Shown: one piece after another, positions 26,647-33,822 of the stretch
Numbering within the stretch: position 1 is the stretch's first letter
How the letters are laid out: each line of letters starts with the position of its first letter
Assembly: GCA_028281235.1 (NCBI GenBank)
Contig: JANQKG010000002.1
Coordinates: 35,849-99,848 of the forward strand
DNA length: 64,000 bases
DNA from: Afifellaceae bacterium
GTDB taxonomy: Bacteria; Pseudomonadota; Alphaproteobacteria; Rhizobiales; Afifellaceae
Direction of reading: 5' to 3'
Program-made: the position numbers and the translations under genes
The notes under the pieces: model-generated
Seen by the model: the letters and a program-made list of their open reading frames with translations, nothing else
What the model was told of the DNA's origin: nothing
Databases searched by the model: none

Positions 26647-27080
26647 TTGGCTCTCCTTAAACGCGAAACCGCCCGCCTTGCCGGCGGGCGCCGCTTGGAA
26701 GCTCGGGATTGAGCGTTCTTGAGGTCGCCACGGCATGCCCTGGGCCTGAGGCCCGCGCCGGGCGACCCGGCAGGCGGTGATATAGAGGAGCAGCGGGGAA
26801 GAGGCAAGGATTGCGGGGGCTGCGTTAGGTTTCTTGCTTCCGGCGCACCCTTCTCCGTCGTTATTGCCGGGCTTCGACCCGGCAATCCATAGGCCTTTGC
26901 CTTCGCCCTTCGGCGCTCAGGACTGGATGCCCGGATCAAGTCCGGGCATGACGACAGATATTGGGGGACCGCTTATGGTGGCTCGCGGCTCAGCCGCCCG
27001 GTTGCGCAGGTCTCTGGCCTATGGCATGAGCCGCGCGTTGACGAAGCCGGTTGATCGGCCCACTTTCGGCCGCGACGGTC
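26647..27080. other. Gene-free stretch upstream of rpmI and tRNA-Thr
   Basis: 434 bases without a credible gene. It contains the rpmI leader, a dispersed inverted repeat (26857-26954), and possibly a tRNA promoter: TTGACG at 27038 with a weak -10 about 17 bases on, 15 bases before the tRNA. Confidence 0.5.
26857..26954. repeat. Dispersed inverted repeat (CGTCRTTRYCCGGRCTTGAYCCGG type)
   Basis: The left arm, GTCGTTATTGCCGGGCTTCG followed by ACCCGGCAATCCA, is roughly the reverse complement of the right arm TGGATGCCCGGATCAAG followed by TCCGGGCATGACGAC. Each arm is itself a small palindrome. A relative lies at 44011-44145. Confidence 0.75.
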
Positions 27081-27155
<75 letters not shown>

Positions 27156-27232
27156 TCTTCTGCGAAATACATTCACTTGAGTCGGGTGGGCAGAGTTTGT
27201 GGAGAAGTTACTCCGCGCTGCCTCGCGGAAAA

Positions 27233-27619
27233 TCATTCTGCGCGGAATGCATCGCCCTTTTGCGATCTAACTAGGGACATCTCCACAATGCGTTCGATCA
27301 CGCGGGTTGGGTCCTTCCACTTCATCACCAGCTTGCCGGGGTCCATTCCATAATCCGCGACAATGTCCTTTAGCTGTTCTAGCGAAAGTGCCTCAAGTCG
27401 CCCCCTTAGGACAGACTCGCCTTCTTTGATCACTTCAACCGGGTCAAGGATTGCTGCTGGCCTGCGGTTTCTCGGGCGGCCCGGAACCGGTTTGGGCTTC
27501 TTAGGCTTAGGTTGGGCCACCCCGAAAAGCTCTTCTAGCCGCGCCGCCAACTGCGGGTCGTGCTCAGCCGCTTCGGCTACCGCCTTCGCAAACGCTGTCA
27601 GCTTGGCTCGCAACTTCAT
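27233..27619 (-). CDS. Small basic partner protein of the ParA-like gene
   Basis: 128 residues. Three parts: an N-terminal helix (KLRAKLTAFAKAVAEAAEHDPQLAARLEELFG), a Lys/Pro/Arg-rich linker about 36-55 (PKPKKPKPVPGRPRNRRP), and a C-terminal helical block (LEALSLEQLKDIVADYGMDPGKLVMKWKDPTRVIERIVEMSLVRSQKG). The block has a helix-loop-helix spacing reminiscent of SAP-type DNA-binding folds, which is only a suggestion. The start codon is 3 bases past the parA stop, so the two are translated together. It occupies the ParB position but shows no ParB/Srx or HTH motif. GC content is visibly lower than the flanks. Confidence 0.7.
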   Translation of the reverse strand: MKLRAKLTAFAKAVAEAAEHDPQLAARLEELFGVAQPKPKKPKPVPGRPRNRRPAAILDPVEVIKEGESVLRGRLEALSLEQLKDIVADYGMDPGKLVMKWKDPTRVIERIVEMSLVRSQKGDAFRAE

Positions 27620-27622
27620 GGC

Positions 27623-28654
27623 TCACCCCTCCAACCTCGCGATGATCTCTTCAGCAAGGCTCCGGTAGCAGTCGGCCAGCCCTCGGTATCCATACTTTTG
27701 TTTGAGCGTCCGGCTGTGACTTTGGTGCTCAGCCGCCCCGGCAATGTCATTCGCCTGTGGGATGATCGTGTCGAACACCGGGGCGTCCTTGCCAGCCTGA
27801 AGGGTCCGGAGGACGTTCGCATGGACGGACGAGTTGGCCTGGTGTTTTGTCACCACGATGCCCAAGGGGTCTATAGTCTCGGCTATCTCATCAGAAAACT
27901 CCCGGACGCGGGTTACGATCTGCGGAATACCGTATGTAGAGAGGATGTCCGGGATCGTTGGGATGATGTAGCCGTGGGAAATGCGCAGCCCGTTCAGCGT
28001 GATGATGCCCAAATTGGGAGGGCAATCCACTATAACAATGTCATAATCATCGAGCCGGGCCTTCACTGCGCGCCACAACAGTTCAATCGGGTTCACCGAA
28101 TAGAACTTGCCGCTGGGCGTTGATGCCAGTTTGTCTTGCACGTCAATCAAGTCGAGGCTTGAGGGAAGCAGATCCAGTGTCCTTGCATCCTTCACGTCAG
28201 ACACTCGCTTCTGCAACGCTGCGTCAAAGTCGAACTGCTTATTGTCGGGCTCGAGGGCGTCCTTGAAAAGCTGCGCTAGCGTCCGTCCTCTATCGTTCAG
28301 CTCATGCCACTTCTTTTCTCCGATCAACATCGTGGTGGCGTTTGTCTGGGGGTCAAGGTCAACAACGAGGACCGTCTTGTTGAACTCCGCTGAGAGCGTT
28401 TCAGCCACCGCCACAGTGGTGGTCGTCTTACCCACTCCTCCCTTGAGGTTGATGGTAGAAAACACGTGAGCCATGGGAACCCTCCTCTTTCGCAGCCAGG
28501 AGCGCACCTGTGATCGGCGGAACACAGGACCCGATGCGAGCACGGCAATGGGCTTTGGGAAGTCAGCAAGCCGTGAGCGCCAATTGGCGACGGCTTGCTT
28601 AGAGGCCTTGGCCATCTCGGCTATCTCATTGATGCCGACAAGCTCGTCATCCAC
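27623..28654 (-). CDS. ParA-family ATPase with N-terminal HTH domain
   Basis: 343 residues from GTG 28654, 13 bases downstream of a 37-bp palindrome and preceded by AAGGGG; a TTG at 28684 lies inside that palindrome and is unlikely. Residues 5-60 form a MerR/AlpA-like HTH (VGINEIAEMAKASKQAVANWRSRL, then ASGPVFRRSQVRSWLRKR). The ATPase core has a deviant Walker A (LKGGVGKTTTT), A' (VLVVDLDPQTNAT) and Walker B (YDIVIVDCPPNLG). This is like large (type Ia) plasmid ParA proteins, whose HTH represses their own promoter. An internal ATG with a perfect Shine-Dalgarno could give a second, HTH-less product. No replication gene is present. Role inferred: partition or positioning of DNA or a cell structure. 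Confidence 0.85.
   Translation of the reverse strand: MDDELVGINEIAEMAKASKQAVANWRSRLADFPKPIAVLASGPVFRRSQVRSWLRKRRVPMAHVFSTINLKGGVGKTTTTVAVAETLSAEFNKTVLVVDLDPQTNATTMLIGEKKWHELNDRGRTLAQLFKDALEPDNKQFDFDAALQKRVSDVKDARTLDLLPSSLDLIDVQDKLASTPSGKFYSVNPIELLWRAVKARLDDYDIVIVDCPPNLGIITLNGLRISHGYIIPTIPDILSTYGIPQIVTRVREFSDEIAETIDPLGIVVTKHQANSSVHANVLRTLQAGKDAPVFDTIIPQANDIAGAAEHQSHSRTLKQKYGYRGLADCYRSLAEEIIARLEG
28474..28486 (-). promoter_or_regulatory. Internal ribosome binding site and ATG inside the ParA gene
   Basis: On the minus strand the tandem rare Arg codons AGG AGG (28481-28486) sit 6 bases before an in-frame ATG (first base at 28474). Translation from it gives a 283-residue ParA starting MAHVFSTINLKGGVGKTT, the usual N-terminus of small ParA/Soj-type proteins. 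Confidence 0.55.
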
Positions 28655-28667
28655 CTGCCTGCCCCTT

Positions 28668-28704
28668 GTGAACGCTGTAAACAAATTTTGTTTACAGCGT
28701 TCAC
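28668..28704. promoter_or_regulatory. Perfect 37-bp palindrome over the parA promoter
   Basis: Arms of 18 bp (GTGAACGCTGTAAACAAA and its exact complement) around one central base. On the minus strand TTGACG (28713-28718) and TAAACA (28689-28694) are 18 bases apart and make a plausible promoter, so the palindrome covers the -10 and start-point region. It is a natural operator for the HTH of the ParA protein, or a centromere-like site. Confidence 0.7.
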
Positions 28705-28769
28705 GGGCGATCCGTCAATAACCAGTAAACATCGCTTCACAGTTGAGCCGCCGACAGGCGTGAGCTTCA

Positions 28770-29669
28770 CTAAGCCGTAAAGTCCCGCGCAGTCGCAGCG
28801 ATTTCCTGCTTGATCCAGCGTTTGAAATCGCTGGTCTTCTTCGGCTCCGGCCGTCTTGCGGAGGTGACGAGCCAATAGCCGAGGCCGGTCGCCGCGCGCT
28901 CCGGAAACGGCGCCACGACCTGACCCACCGACAAGGCGTAATGCGCCAGCGTCTGCCAGGCGAGCATGATTCCCTGGCCGGCGATGGCGGCATCCAGGCA
29001 AAGCGATGCATCGGTGAAGGTGTTTCCTTCGCGAAGGTCGGACTCGCGAAAGCCGAATTGCGCAAGCCAGACGTCCCAACTGATCGTCGAATTGAGGTCA
29101 CGCAGGACCGGGACAGAGAGAATGTCGCGCGGCGTCTTCAGCTGCTCTGCCAGCGCCGGGGCGCAGACGGGAAAGACCTCCTGGGCGAGCAGAAAATCCG
29201 TGCGCGTGCCTGGCCAGTCGCCGTCGCCGACGCGGATGGCGATGTCGATGTCAGAGGTGTCGGGGTCCACCAGTCTGATCGATGCGTCGAGCCGCACCCT
29301 GATCTCGGGGTGGCGCTCCGCGTAGCGCGACAGGCGCGGAACCAGCCAGCGAGAGGCGAAGACCGGCGCGACTGAAATGGTCAGCTCCGAATCGGCGTGG
29401 CGATGCGCCAGCGCCACGGCTTTGTCGAGCATGCGAAAACCCGCAGTCAGTCGGCTGACGAGTCTTTGGCCGAACGGCGTCGGCGACAGGCCGCGACTGC
29501 TGCGCTCAAAAACGATCGCGCCAAGGCGCTCCTCGCTTTTGATGATCTGCTGACTGACGGCGCCCGGCGATACGCCGAGCTCCTCCGCTGCCGCCTTCAG
29601 CGAGCCGAGCCGCCCTGCGGCCTCCAGGGCGCGCAGGCCATTGAGGTGCACGCGGTTCAGATTCTCCAT
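28770..29669 (-). CDS. LysR-family transcriptional regulator, GcvA-like
   Basis: 299 residues. N-terminal HTH: HLNGLRALEAAGRLGSLKAAAEELGVSPGAVSQQIIKSEERLGAIVFERSSRGLSPTPFGQ, the GcvA-branch pattern. The effector domain starts about residue 92 (ELTISVAPVFASRWLVPRLSRYAERHPEIRVRLD) and contains VDPDTSDIDIAIRVGDGDWPGTRTDFL. The inducer is unknown. Divergent from a small conserved protein gene (29764) and from the BASS transporter beyond it; one or both may be targets. An inverted repeat overlaps its start codon. Confidence 0.92.
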   Translation of the reverse strand: MENLNRVHLNGLRALEAAGRLGSLKAAAEELGVSPGAVSQQIIKSEERLGAIVFERSSRGLSPTPFGQRLVSRLTAGFRMLDKAVALAHRHADSELTISVAPVFASRWLVPRLSRYAERHPEIRVRLDASIRLVDPDTSDIDIAIRVGDGDWPGTRTDFLLAQEVFPVCAPALAEQLKTPRDILSVPVLRDLNSTISWDVWLAQFGFRESDLREGNTFTDASLCLDAAIAGQGIMLAWQTLAHYALSVGQVVAPFPERAATGLGYWLVTSARRPEPKKTSDFKRWIKQEIAATARDFTA

Positions 29670-29684
29670 ATAGGTTTTCTATAT
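29667..29684. promoter_or_regulatory. LysR-type inverted repeat at the regulator start codon
   Basis: ATATAG-GTTTT-CTATAT spans 29668-29684 and includes the T-N11-A core expected of LysR-type sites. The minus-strand ATG lies at 29667-29669, so binding here could block the gene's own expression or act on the divergent gene. Confidence 0.4.
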
Positions 29685-29763
29685 CGCTCCAGAGACAAAC
29701 TCCATTGAATATGGTCGGTAGCTTAGCAACTTTTGCGATGAATGAGCAGAGAGTGTGTTCGAA

Positions 29764-29982
29764 ATGATCCAGATTTTCTTATCTCTTCTCGGCCGGCTTC
29801 ACTTCACGACCGTGCCGGCCGAGGATCCGGCTGTCGATCCGAACGACCCGCTGTCGCACCCGGCGCTGAAGGCTATGAGCGCGCGCGAGTTGGCAGACAT
29901 CCCGTTTCCGCGTCCGCCACGGCTCAGGGGGCGGCGTGTGGAAGCGCGGTGCAGCGATCCGGCTTGCCAGGAGCGCCGATGA
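29764..29982 (+). CDS. Small hypothetical protein divergent from the LysR gene
   Basis: 72 residues from ATG 29764 (MIQIFLSLLGRLHF); a GTG at 29755 would add three. The pattern is a hydrophobic N-terminus, a Pro/Asp-rich middle (DPAVDPNDPLSHPALKAMSARELADIPFPRPP) and a basic tail with two cysteines (ARCSDPACQER). I recall similar short proteins with a 'HPAL..MS.RELADLP' core beside GcvA-type regulators in rhizobia, but no function. Coding status is likely rather than certain. Confidence 0.55.
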   Translation: MIQIFLSLLGRLHFTTVPAEDPAVDPNDPLSHPALKAMSARELADIPFPRPPRLRGRRVEARCSDPACQERR

Positions 29983-30102
29983 TGCGGCGCATAAAACCGT
30001 GGATGGCGGTCGGTGCGCTGGCCAGGCGGCCGGTGACGCGATAGGCAGAAGCCAGGGCGGATCACCGGGCTATCGGCCTGGCCGCAGCCAGCGGGGGGCC
30101 GC

Positions 30103-30951
30103 ATGGGAATCGTCACAGATATCGTTCTGCCGCTGGCGTTGGCGTTCATCATGTTCTCGCTTGGCCTCGGCCTGGTGGCGGACGACTTCTATCGTGTCGC
30201 GCGGCAACCGAAGGATTTCTTTCTCGGCGCGCTGTCGCAGATCGTGCTTCTGCCGGTCGTCGCCTTCCTGCTCGTGCTCCTATGGCCGCTCAGTCCGGAA
30301 CTTGCCGTCGGGGTGATGATCATTGCCGCCGCGCCCGGCGGCGCGACCTCCAACGTCATCACATCGTTTGCGCGCGGCGACGTGGCGCTCTCCATCTCGC
30401 TGACGGCCATCATCAGCCTGCTCGGCGTGGTAACCATCCCGTTGGTCGTCGCGTTTGCCTACGGCCAGTTCGTCGGGGGCGAGCCAGGCGATTTCTCGAT
30501 CCTTGGAACGGCGATCAGCGTCTTCCTCATCGTCACCGTGCCGGTACTGATCGGCATGGCGGTACGCGGCTTTGCGGAGAATTTTGCGCTGCGCTTCGAG
30601 CCGCAGGCGCGGCGCATCGCAATTGTCTTGTTCGTATTGGTGCTGATCGGCGCGATCATCCAGGAGCGCAACAATGTCGTCGCCTATTTTGCCGAGGCCG
30701 GGCTGGTGACGCTGGCTCTGAATGTCGTGATGATGGTGCTGGCCTTTGCTCTTGCCACGCTCTTCGGTTCCGGACGGCCGCAGCGCATCGCAATCTCCAT
30801 CGAATGCGGACTGCAAAACGGCACGTTGGCGATCGCCGTTGCAACGCTTCTCTTCGGCGGCGGCGCTTATGTTGTTCCCGCAGCGACCTACAGTCTGATC
30901 ATGTTCGCTACGGCGCTCGTCTTCGTCGCGATGGTCCGTCGCGCGGCATAG
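30103..30951 (+). CDS. Bile acid:sodium symporter (BASS) family transporter
   Basis: 282 residues, nine to ten membrane segments. Diagnostic parts: LALAFIMFSLGLGLVADDFYRVARQPKDFFLGALSQIVLLPVVAFLL, MIIAAAPGGATSNVITSFARGDVALSISLTAI (the unwound Na+-site helix), and IAISIECGLQNGTLAIAVATLL near the end. Bacterial members move organic acids or sterol-like anions with Na+; the substrate here is unknown. The TAG stop codon is the first three bases of the RIME-like repeat at 30949. Confidence 0.92.
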   Translation: MGIVTDIVLPLALAFIMFSLGLGLVADDFYRVARQPKDFFLGALSQIVLLPVVAFLLVLLWPLSPELAVGVMIIAAAPGGATSNVITSFARGDVALSISLTAIISLLGVVTIPLVVAFAYGQFVGGEPGDFSILGTAISVFLIVTVPVLIGMAVRGFAENFALRFEPQARRIAIVLFVLVLIGAIIQERNNVVAYFAEAGLVTLALNVVMMVLAFALATLFGSGRPQRIAISIECGLQNGTLAIAVATLLFGGGAYVVPAATYSLIMFATALVFVAMVRRAA

Positions 30952-31042
30952 AGCCTATCCATTCTGAAGAATGGAGGGTCTAGTCTTTTCTGGAGCATGA
31001 TCTTATCCGAAAACCGGTTCCCACTTTTCGGGATCATGCTCT
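30949..31042. repeat. RIME-like double-palindrome repeat, copy 5
   Basis: The first hairpin is shortened but still symmetrical (CCATTCT-GA-AGAATGG); the second is intact. The left end TAGAG provides the stop codon of the BASS transporter. Confidence 0.9.
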
Positions 31043-31152
31043 TGCGTTCCCGCGAAATCTCGGAAGCTGTTGATTGGCGCCATCGCCGCGCCGCCTGCGC
31101 TCGACTCCGTGACGCCACGCCGGCATGGTTTCATGCAGGCGAACAGGGGCGG

Positions 31153-31602
31153 ATGATGGAGGCCAGTCACACGGCGTTGTTGTGCGCTGTCTTGCTTGCA
31201 ACTGTGATGGCGGGCTGCTCGTCCCTTGGGGGCGGTGAGGGGGGCAATGTTGCGACCGGCAGCATCGCGGAGCCGGCGCCGGCCGTGACGGCGGCGCCGT
31301 CGCTCGCCATGGTCGAGGCGACGGAGCTAACGACCGGGCTGCGGTGCACGGGCAGCTACAATCCGCTGGAGAACAGCGCCACCTTCAAGGCCGCCGTCGT
31401 GTGCAGCGACGGACGGACCGGTGCAGTCAGCGGCGTGCGGCCGGGAAGCTTTAGCGGGACGGGGACGCTAGTCTTCAGTGACGGCGAGGAGGCGGCCGTG
31501 GCGCTTCGGCGCCTTTCTACAGGGGAGGCCGGAGAGATGGACGCGCCGCCGGCGGCCGTGCGGCAGCTTCCCGCGCCGGACCCGACGGTTTACGCGCGAT
31601 AG
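31153..31602 (+). CDS. Putative lipoprotein, unknown function
   Basis: 149 residues from ATG 31153 (or 148 from the next ATG). A longer frame from 30997 reads through the RIME-like repeat and is rejected. Signal: SHTALLCAVLLATVMAGC, a lipobox-like VMAGC with Cys at about 22, then SSLGGGEGG. The mature part has LRCTGSYNPLENSATFKAAVVCSDGRTGAVSGVRPGSFSGTGTLVFSDGEEAAVAL with two further cysteines, a pattern I have seen in small rhizobial outer-membrane lipoproteins. Convergent with trpS; the two stops are 4 bases apart. Confidence 0.7.
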   Translation: MMEASHTALLCAVLLATVMAGCSSLGGGEGGNVATGSIAEPAPAVTAAPSLAMVEATELTTGLRCTGSYNPLENSATFKAAVVCSDGRTGAVSGVRPGSFSGTGTLVFSDGEEAAVALRRLSTGEAGEMDAPPAAVRQLPAPDPTVYAR

Positions 31603-31606
31603 CGTC

Positions 31607-32647
31607 CTAACCCGCCCTGAGCAGCCCCACGACGTCCTTCACGTCGCGCATGATCGGCGCGGCAATGGCGCGCGCCCGTTCCGCTCCATCGGCCAGCACC
31701 GCGTCGACGTGGCCGGGCTCGGCCAGAAGACGACGCATTTCCGCTGCGATCGGCGAAAGCCTGGCGACGGCCAATTCGGCAAGCGCCGGCTTGAAGGCTG
31801 AGAATTGCGCCCCGCCATGATCCTTCAGCACCGCGTCCGGCGTCGTACCGCCAAGGGCGGCAAAGATGCCGACAAGGTTCTCCGCTTCCGGTCGGCCTTC
31901 AAGCCCCTTGGTTTCGGAGGGAAGCGGCTCCGGGTCGGTCTTGGCCTTACGGATTTTTTGCGCGATCTGATCGGAATCGTCCGTCAGCGCAATGCGGGAC
32001 ATTTCGGAGGCGTCGGATTTCGACATCTTCTTGGTGCCATCGCGCAGGCTCATCACGCGCGTCGCCGGCCCGGTGATCATCGGCTCCGGCAGCGGGAAGA
32101 ACTGGTCGCCATGGCCATGCGCGGCGATCGACGCGGCGAAGTCGTTGTTGAACTTCTGGGCGATGTCGCGGGAGAGCTCCAGATGCTGCTTCTGGTCCTC
32201 GCCGACCGGCACATGCGTTCCCTTATAGACGAGTATGTCGGCCGCCATGAGGTTGGGATAGACGAAGAGCCCGGTGGAGGCGTTCTCGCGATCCTTGCCG
32301 GCCTTCTCCTTGAATTGCGTCATGCGGTTCAGCCAGCCCATCCTGGCCACGCAATTGAACACCCAGGCCAACTCCGCGTGCTCGTGCACCTGGCTCTGGT
32401 TGAAGATGATGGAGCGCTTGGGGTCGAGGCCGCAGGCGAGGTAGGCGGCCGTCACCTCGCGGATGTTGTTGGCGAGTTGATCAGGGTCCTGGAAGACGGT
32501 GATGGCGTGCAGATCGACAACACAGTAGACGCATTCATGGGTCTCCTGCATGGCGATCCAGTTGACCATGGCACCGAGATAATTGCCGAGATGCAGCGTG
32601 TCGGTCGGCTGCATGCCTGAGAAGACGCGTTCGGGGAATTTGGTCAT
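31607..32647 (-). CDS. trpS: Tryptophan-tRNA ligase
   Basis: 346 residues from ATG 32647 ([26 protein letters not shown]); a 31-residue longer frame is not family-like. Class I synthetase: TLHLGNY is the HIGH-type motif, [14 protein letters not shown] contains KMSKS, and [18 protein letters not shown] and [39 protein letters not shown] are the Trp-binding and dimer regions. In relatives trpS follows murJ; here a ThDP enzyme gene and an AEC transporter gene lie between them. Confidence 0.97.
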   Translation of the reverse strand: MTKFPERVFSGMQPTDTLHLGNYLGAMVNWIAMQETHECVYCVVDLHAITVFQDPDQLANNIREVTAAYLACGLDPKRSIIFNQSQVHEHAELAWVFNCVARMGWLNRMTQFKEKAGKDRENASTGLFVYPNLMAADILVYKGTHVPVGEDQKQHLELSRDIAQKFNNDFAASIAAHGHGDQFFPLPEPMITGPATRVMSLRDGTKKMSKSDASEMSRIALTDDSDQIAQKIRKAKTDPEPLPSETKGLEGRPEAENLVGIFAALGGTTPDAVLKDHGGAQFSAFKPALAELAVARLSPIAAEMRRLLAEPGHVDAVLADGAERARAIAAPIMRDVKDVVGLLRAG

Positions 32648-32779
32648 GGGCGGGCGGGGGGCTGCGGGCTGATCGGCTGGCGAATGGGCGTGAAAAAGCG
32701 GCCGCGCGCTTATGGCCAATGCCGGCGCAGCTTGCAACACCGGCGGCGGATTCGGGCTGCGGGCTAAGCTGAGGTTCTG

Positions 32780-33712
32780 ATGAACGCCGTCGTCAACGTC
32801 GTCCTTCCGGTGTTCGCCATCATGCTGGCCGGCTATCTATCCGGCCGCTTTCGGTTGCTCGGCGATGCCAGCAGCGAAGCGCTCAACCGCTTCGTCTATT
32901 ACGGCGCGCTGCCGGCGCTGTTCTTTGTCTCGCTGTCACGCACCGGCACGGAGGTGAATTGGCCGTTTTTGGCCGCCTTTGGCGGTGGGCTCCTAGCGAC
33001 CTTCCTCCTGGCCGTAACGGTCGGTGCCATCGCCTTTCCCAATCGTCTCGGCGCGCTCGGCCTCAGCGGAATGAGCGCCAATTTCTCAAATGCCGGCTAT
33101 ATGGGCATCCCGCTTTTGATCACCGCCTTCGGCGAGGCCGGCAAGCTGCCGGCGATCTTCGGGGCGATGCTGGTCGCTGCGGTAGTGCTCCCGATCTGCG
33201 TGGTCATTGTCGAAATCGATCTTGGACGGGAGAGCGGTGCGTTCGGCGTTGTGCGGCGCGTCGTCTTGTCGGTGGCGCGCAATCCGCTGGTGCTGTCGGC
33301 CGGAGCGGGGCTTCTTGTGGCGGTTCTCGGGCTGACGCTGCCTCAGCCCGTCGCAGCATTCTGCGACATCATGGGCGCGGCGGCGGGGCCGTGCGCGCTT
33401 TTCGCCATCGGCCTTTTTCTGGTCGGCCAGCCGCTCCGCGCCGGGTTCGGCGAAGTGGCATGGCTCGTCTGGCTGAAACTGATCGTGCAGCCGGCCCTCA
33501 CCTGGTGGCTCGCTTTCAAAGTCTTTTCGATGCCGCCGGTCTGGGCCGCCTCCGCGGTGATCCTGGCGGCCCTGCCGACGGGTGCGCTGGTCTTCGTGCT
33601 GGCGCAGCAATACGACATCTACATTCAGCGCTCGACCGCAACGATCGTCGTCTCGACCGTGCTTTCGGTTGTGACGCTTTCGGCGCTGTTCGTTCTGCTT
33701 GGTGTTGGCTAG
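32780..33712 (+). CDS. AEC (auxin efflux carrier) family transporter
   Basis: 310 residues, ten predicted membrane segments arranged as five plus five. Characteristic stretches: [68 protein letters not shown] with the broken-helix Asn/Gly motif, and [41 protein letters not shown]. Bacterial AEC members export or import organic acids such as malate; substrate unassigned. Divergent from trpS with a 132-base gap. Confidence 0.92.
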   Translation: MNAVVNVVLPVFAIMLAGYLSGRFRLLGDASSEALNRFVYYGALPALFFVSLSRTGTEVNWPFLAAFGGGLLATFLLAVTVGAIAFPNRLGALGLSGMSANFSNAGYMGIPLLITAFGEAGKLPAIFGAMLVAAVVLPICVVIVEIDLGRESGAFGVVRRVVLSVARNPLVLSAGAGLLVAVLGLTLPQPVAAFCDIMGAAAGPCALFAIGLFLVGQPLRAGFGEVAWLVWLKLIVQPALTWWLAFKVFSMPPVWAASAVILAALPTGALVFVLAQQYDIYIQRSTATIVVSTVLSVVTLSALFVLLGVG

Positions 33713-33717
33713 TCGCC

Positions 33718-33822
33718 TAGAGCCTTTGCCATTCTGATTGAATCAGAATGGAGGCTCTATCTCCTTGTTGGAGCATGATCTTATCCGATAACCGGTTTCC
33801 ACTTATCGGGATCATGCTCTAG
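33718..33822. repeat. RIME-like double-palindrome repeat, copy 6 (with compensatory change)
   Basis: First hairpin CCATTCTGATT / AATCAGAATGG is perfect with a single central base. In the second hairpin the inner stem reads CCGATAA / TTATCGG instead of CCGAAAA / TTTTCGG: both arms changed together. The right end CTAG contains the stop of the ThDP enzyme gene. Confidence 0.92.

Noticed and set aside
30997..31152. N-terminal extension of the lipoprotein frame
   Set aside because: It begins inside the RIME-like hairpin and lacks coding character; the lipobox signal starts at 31153.
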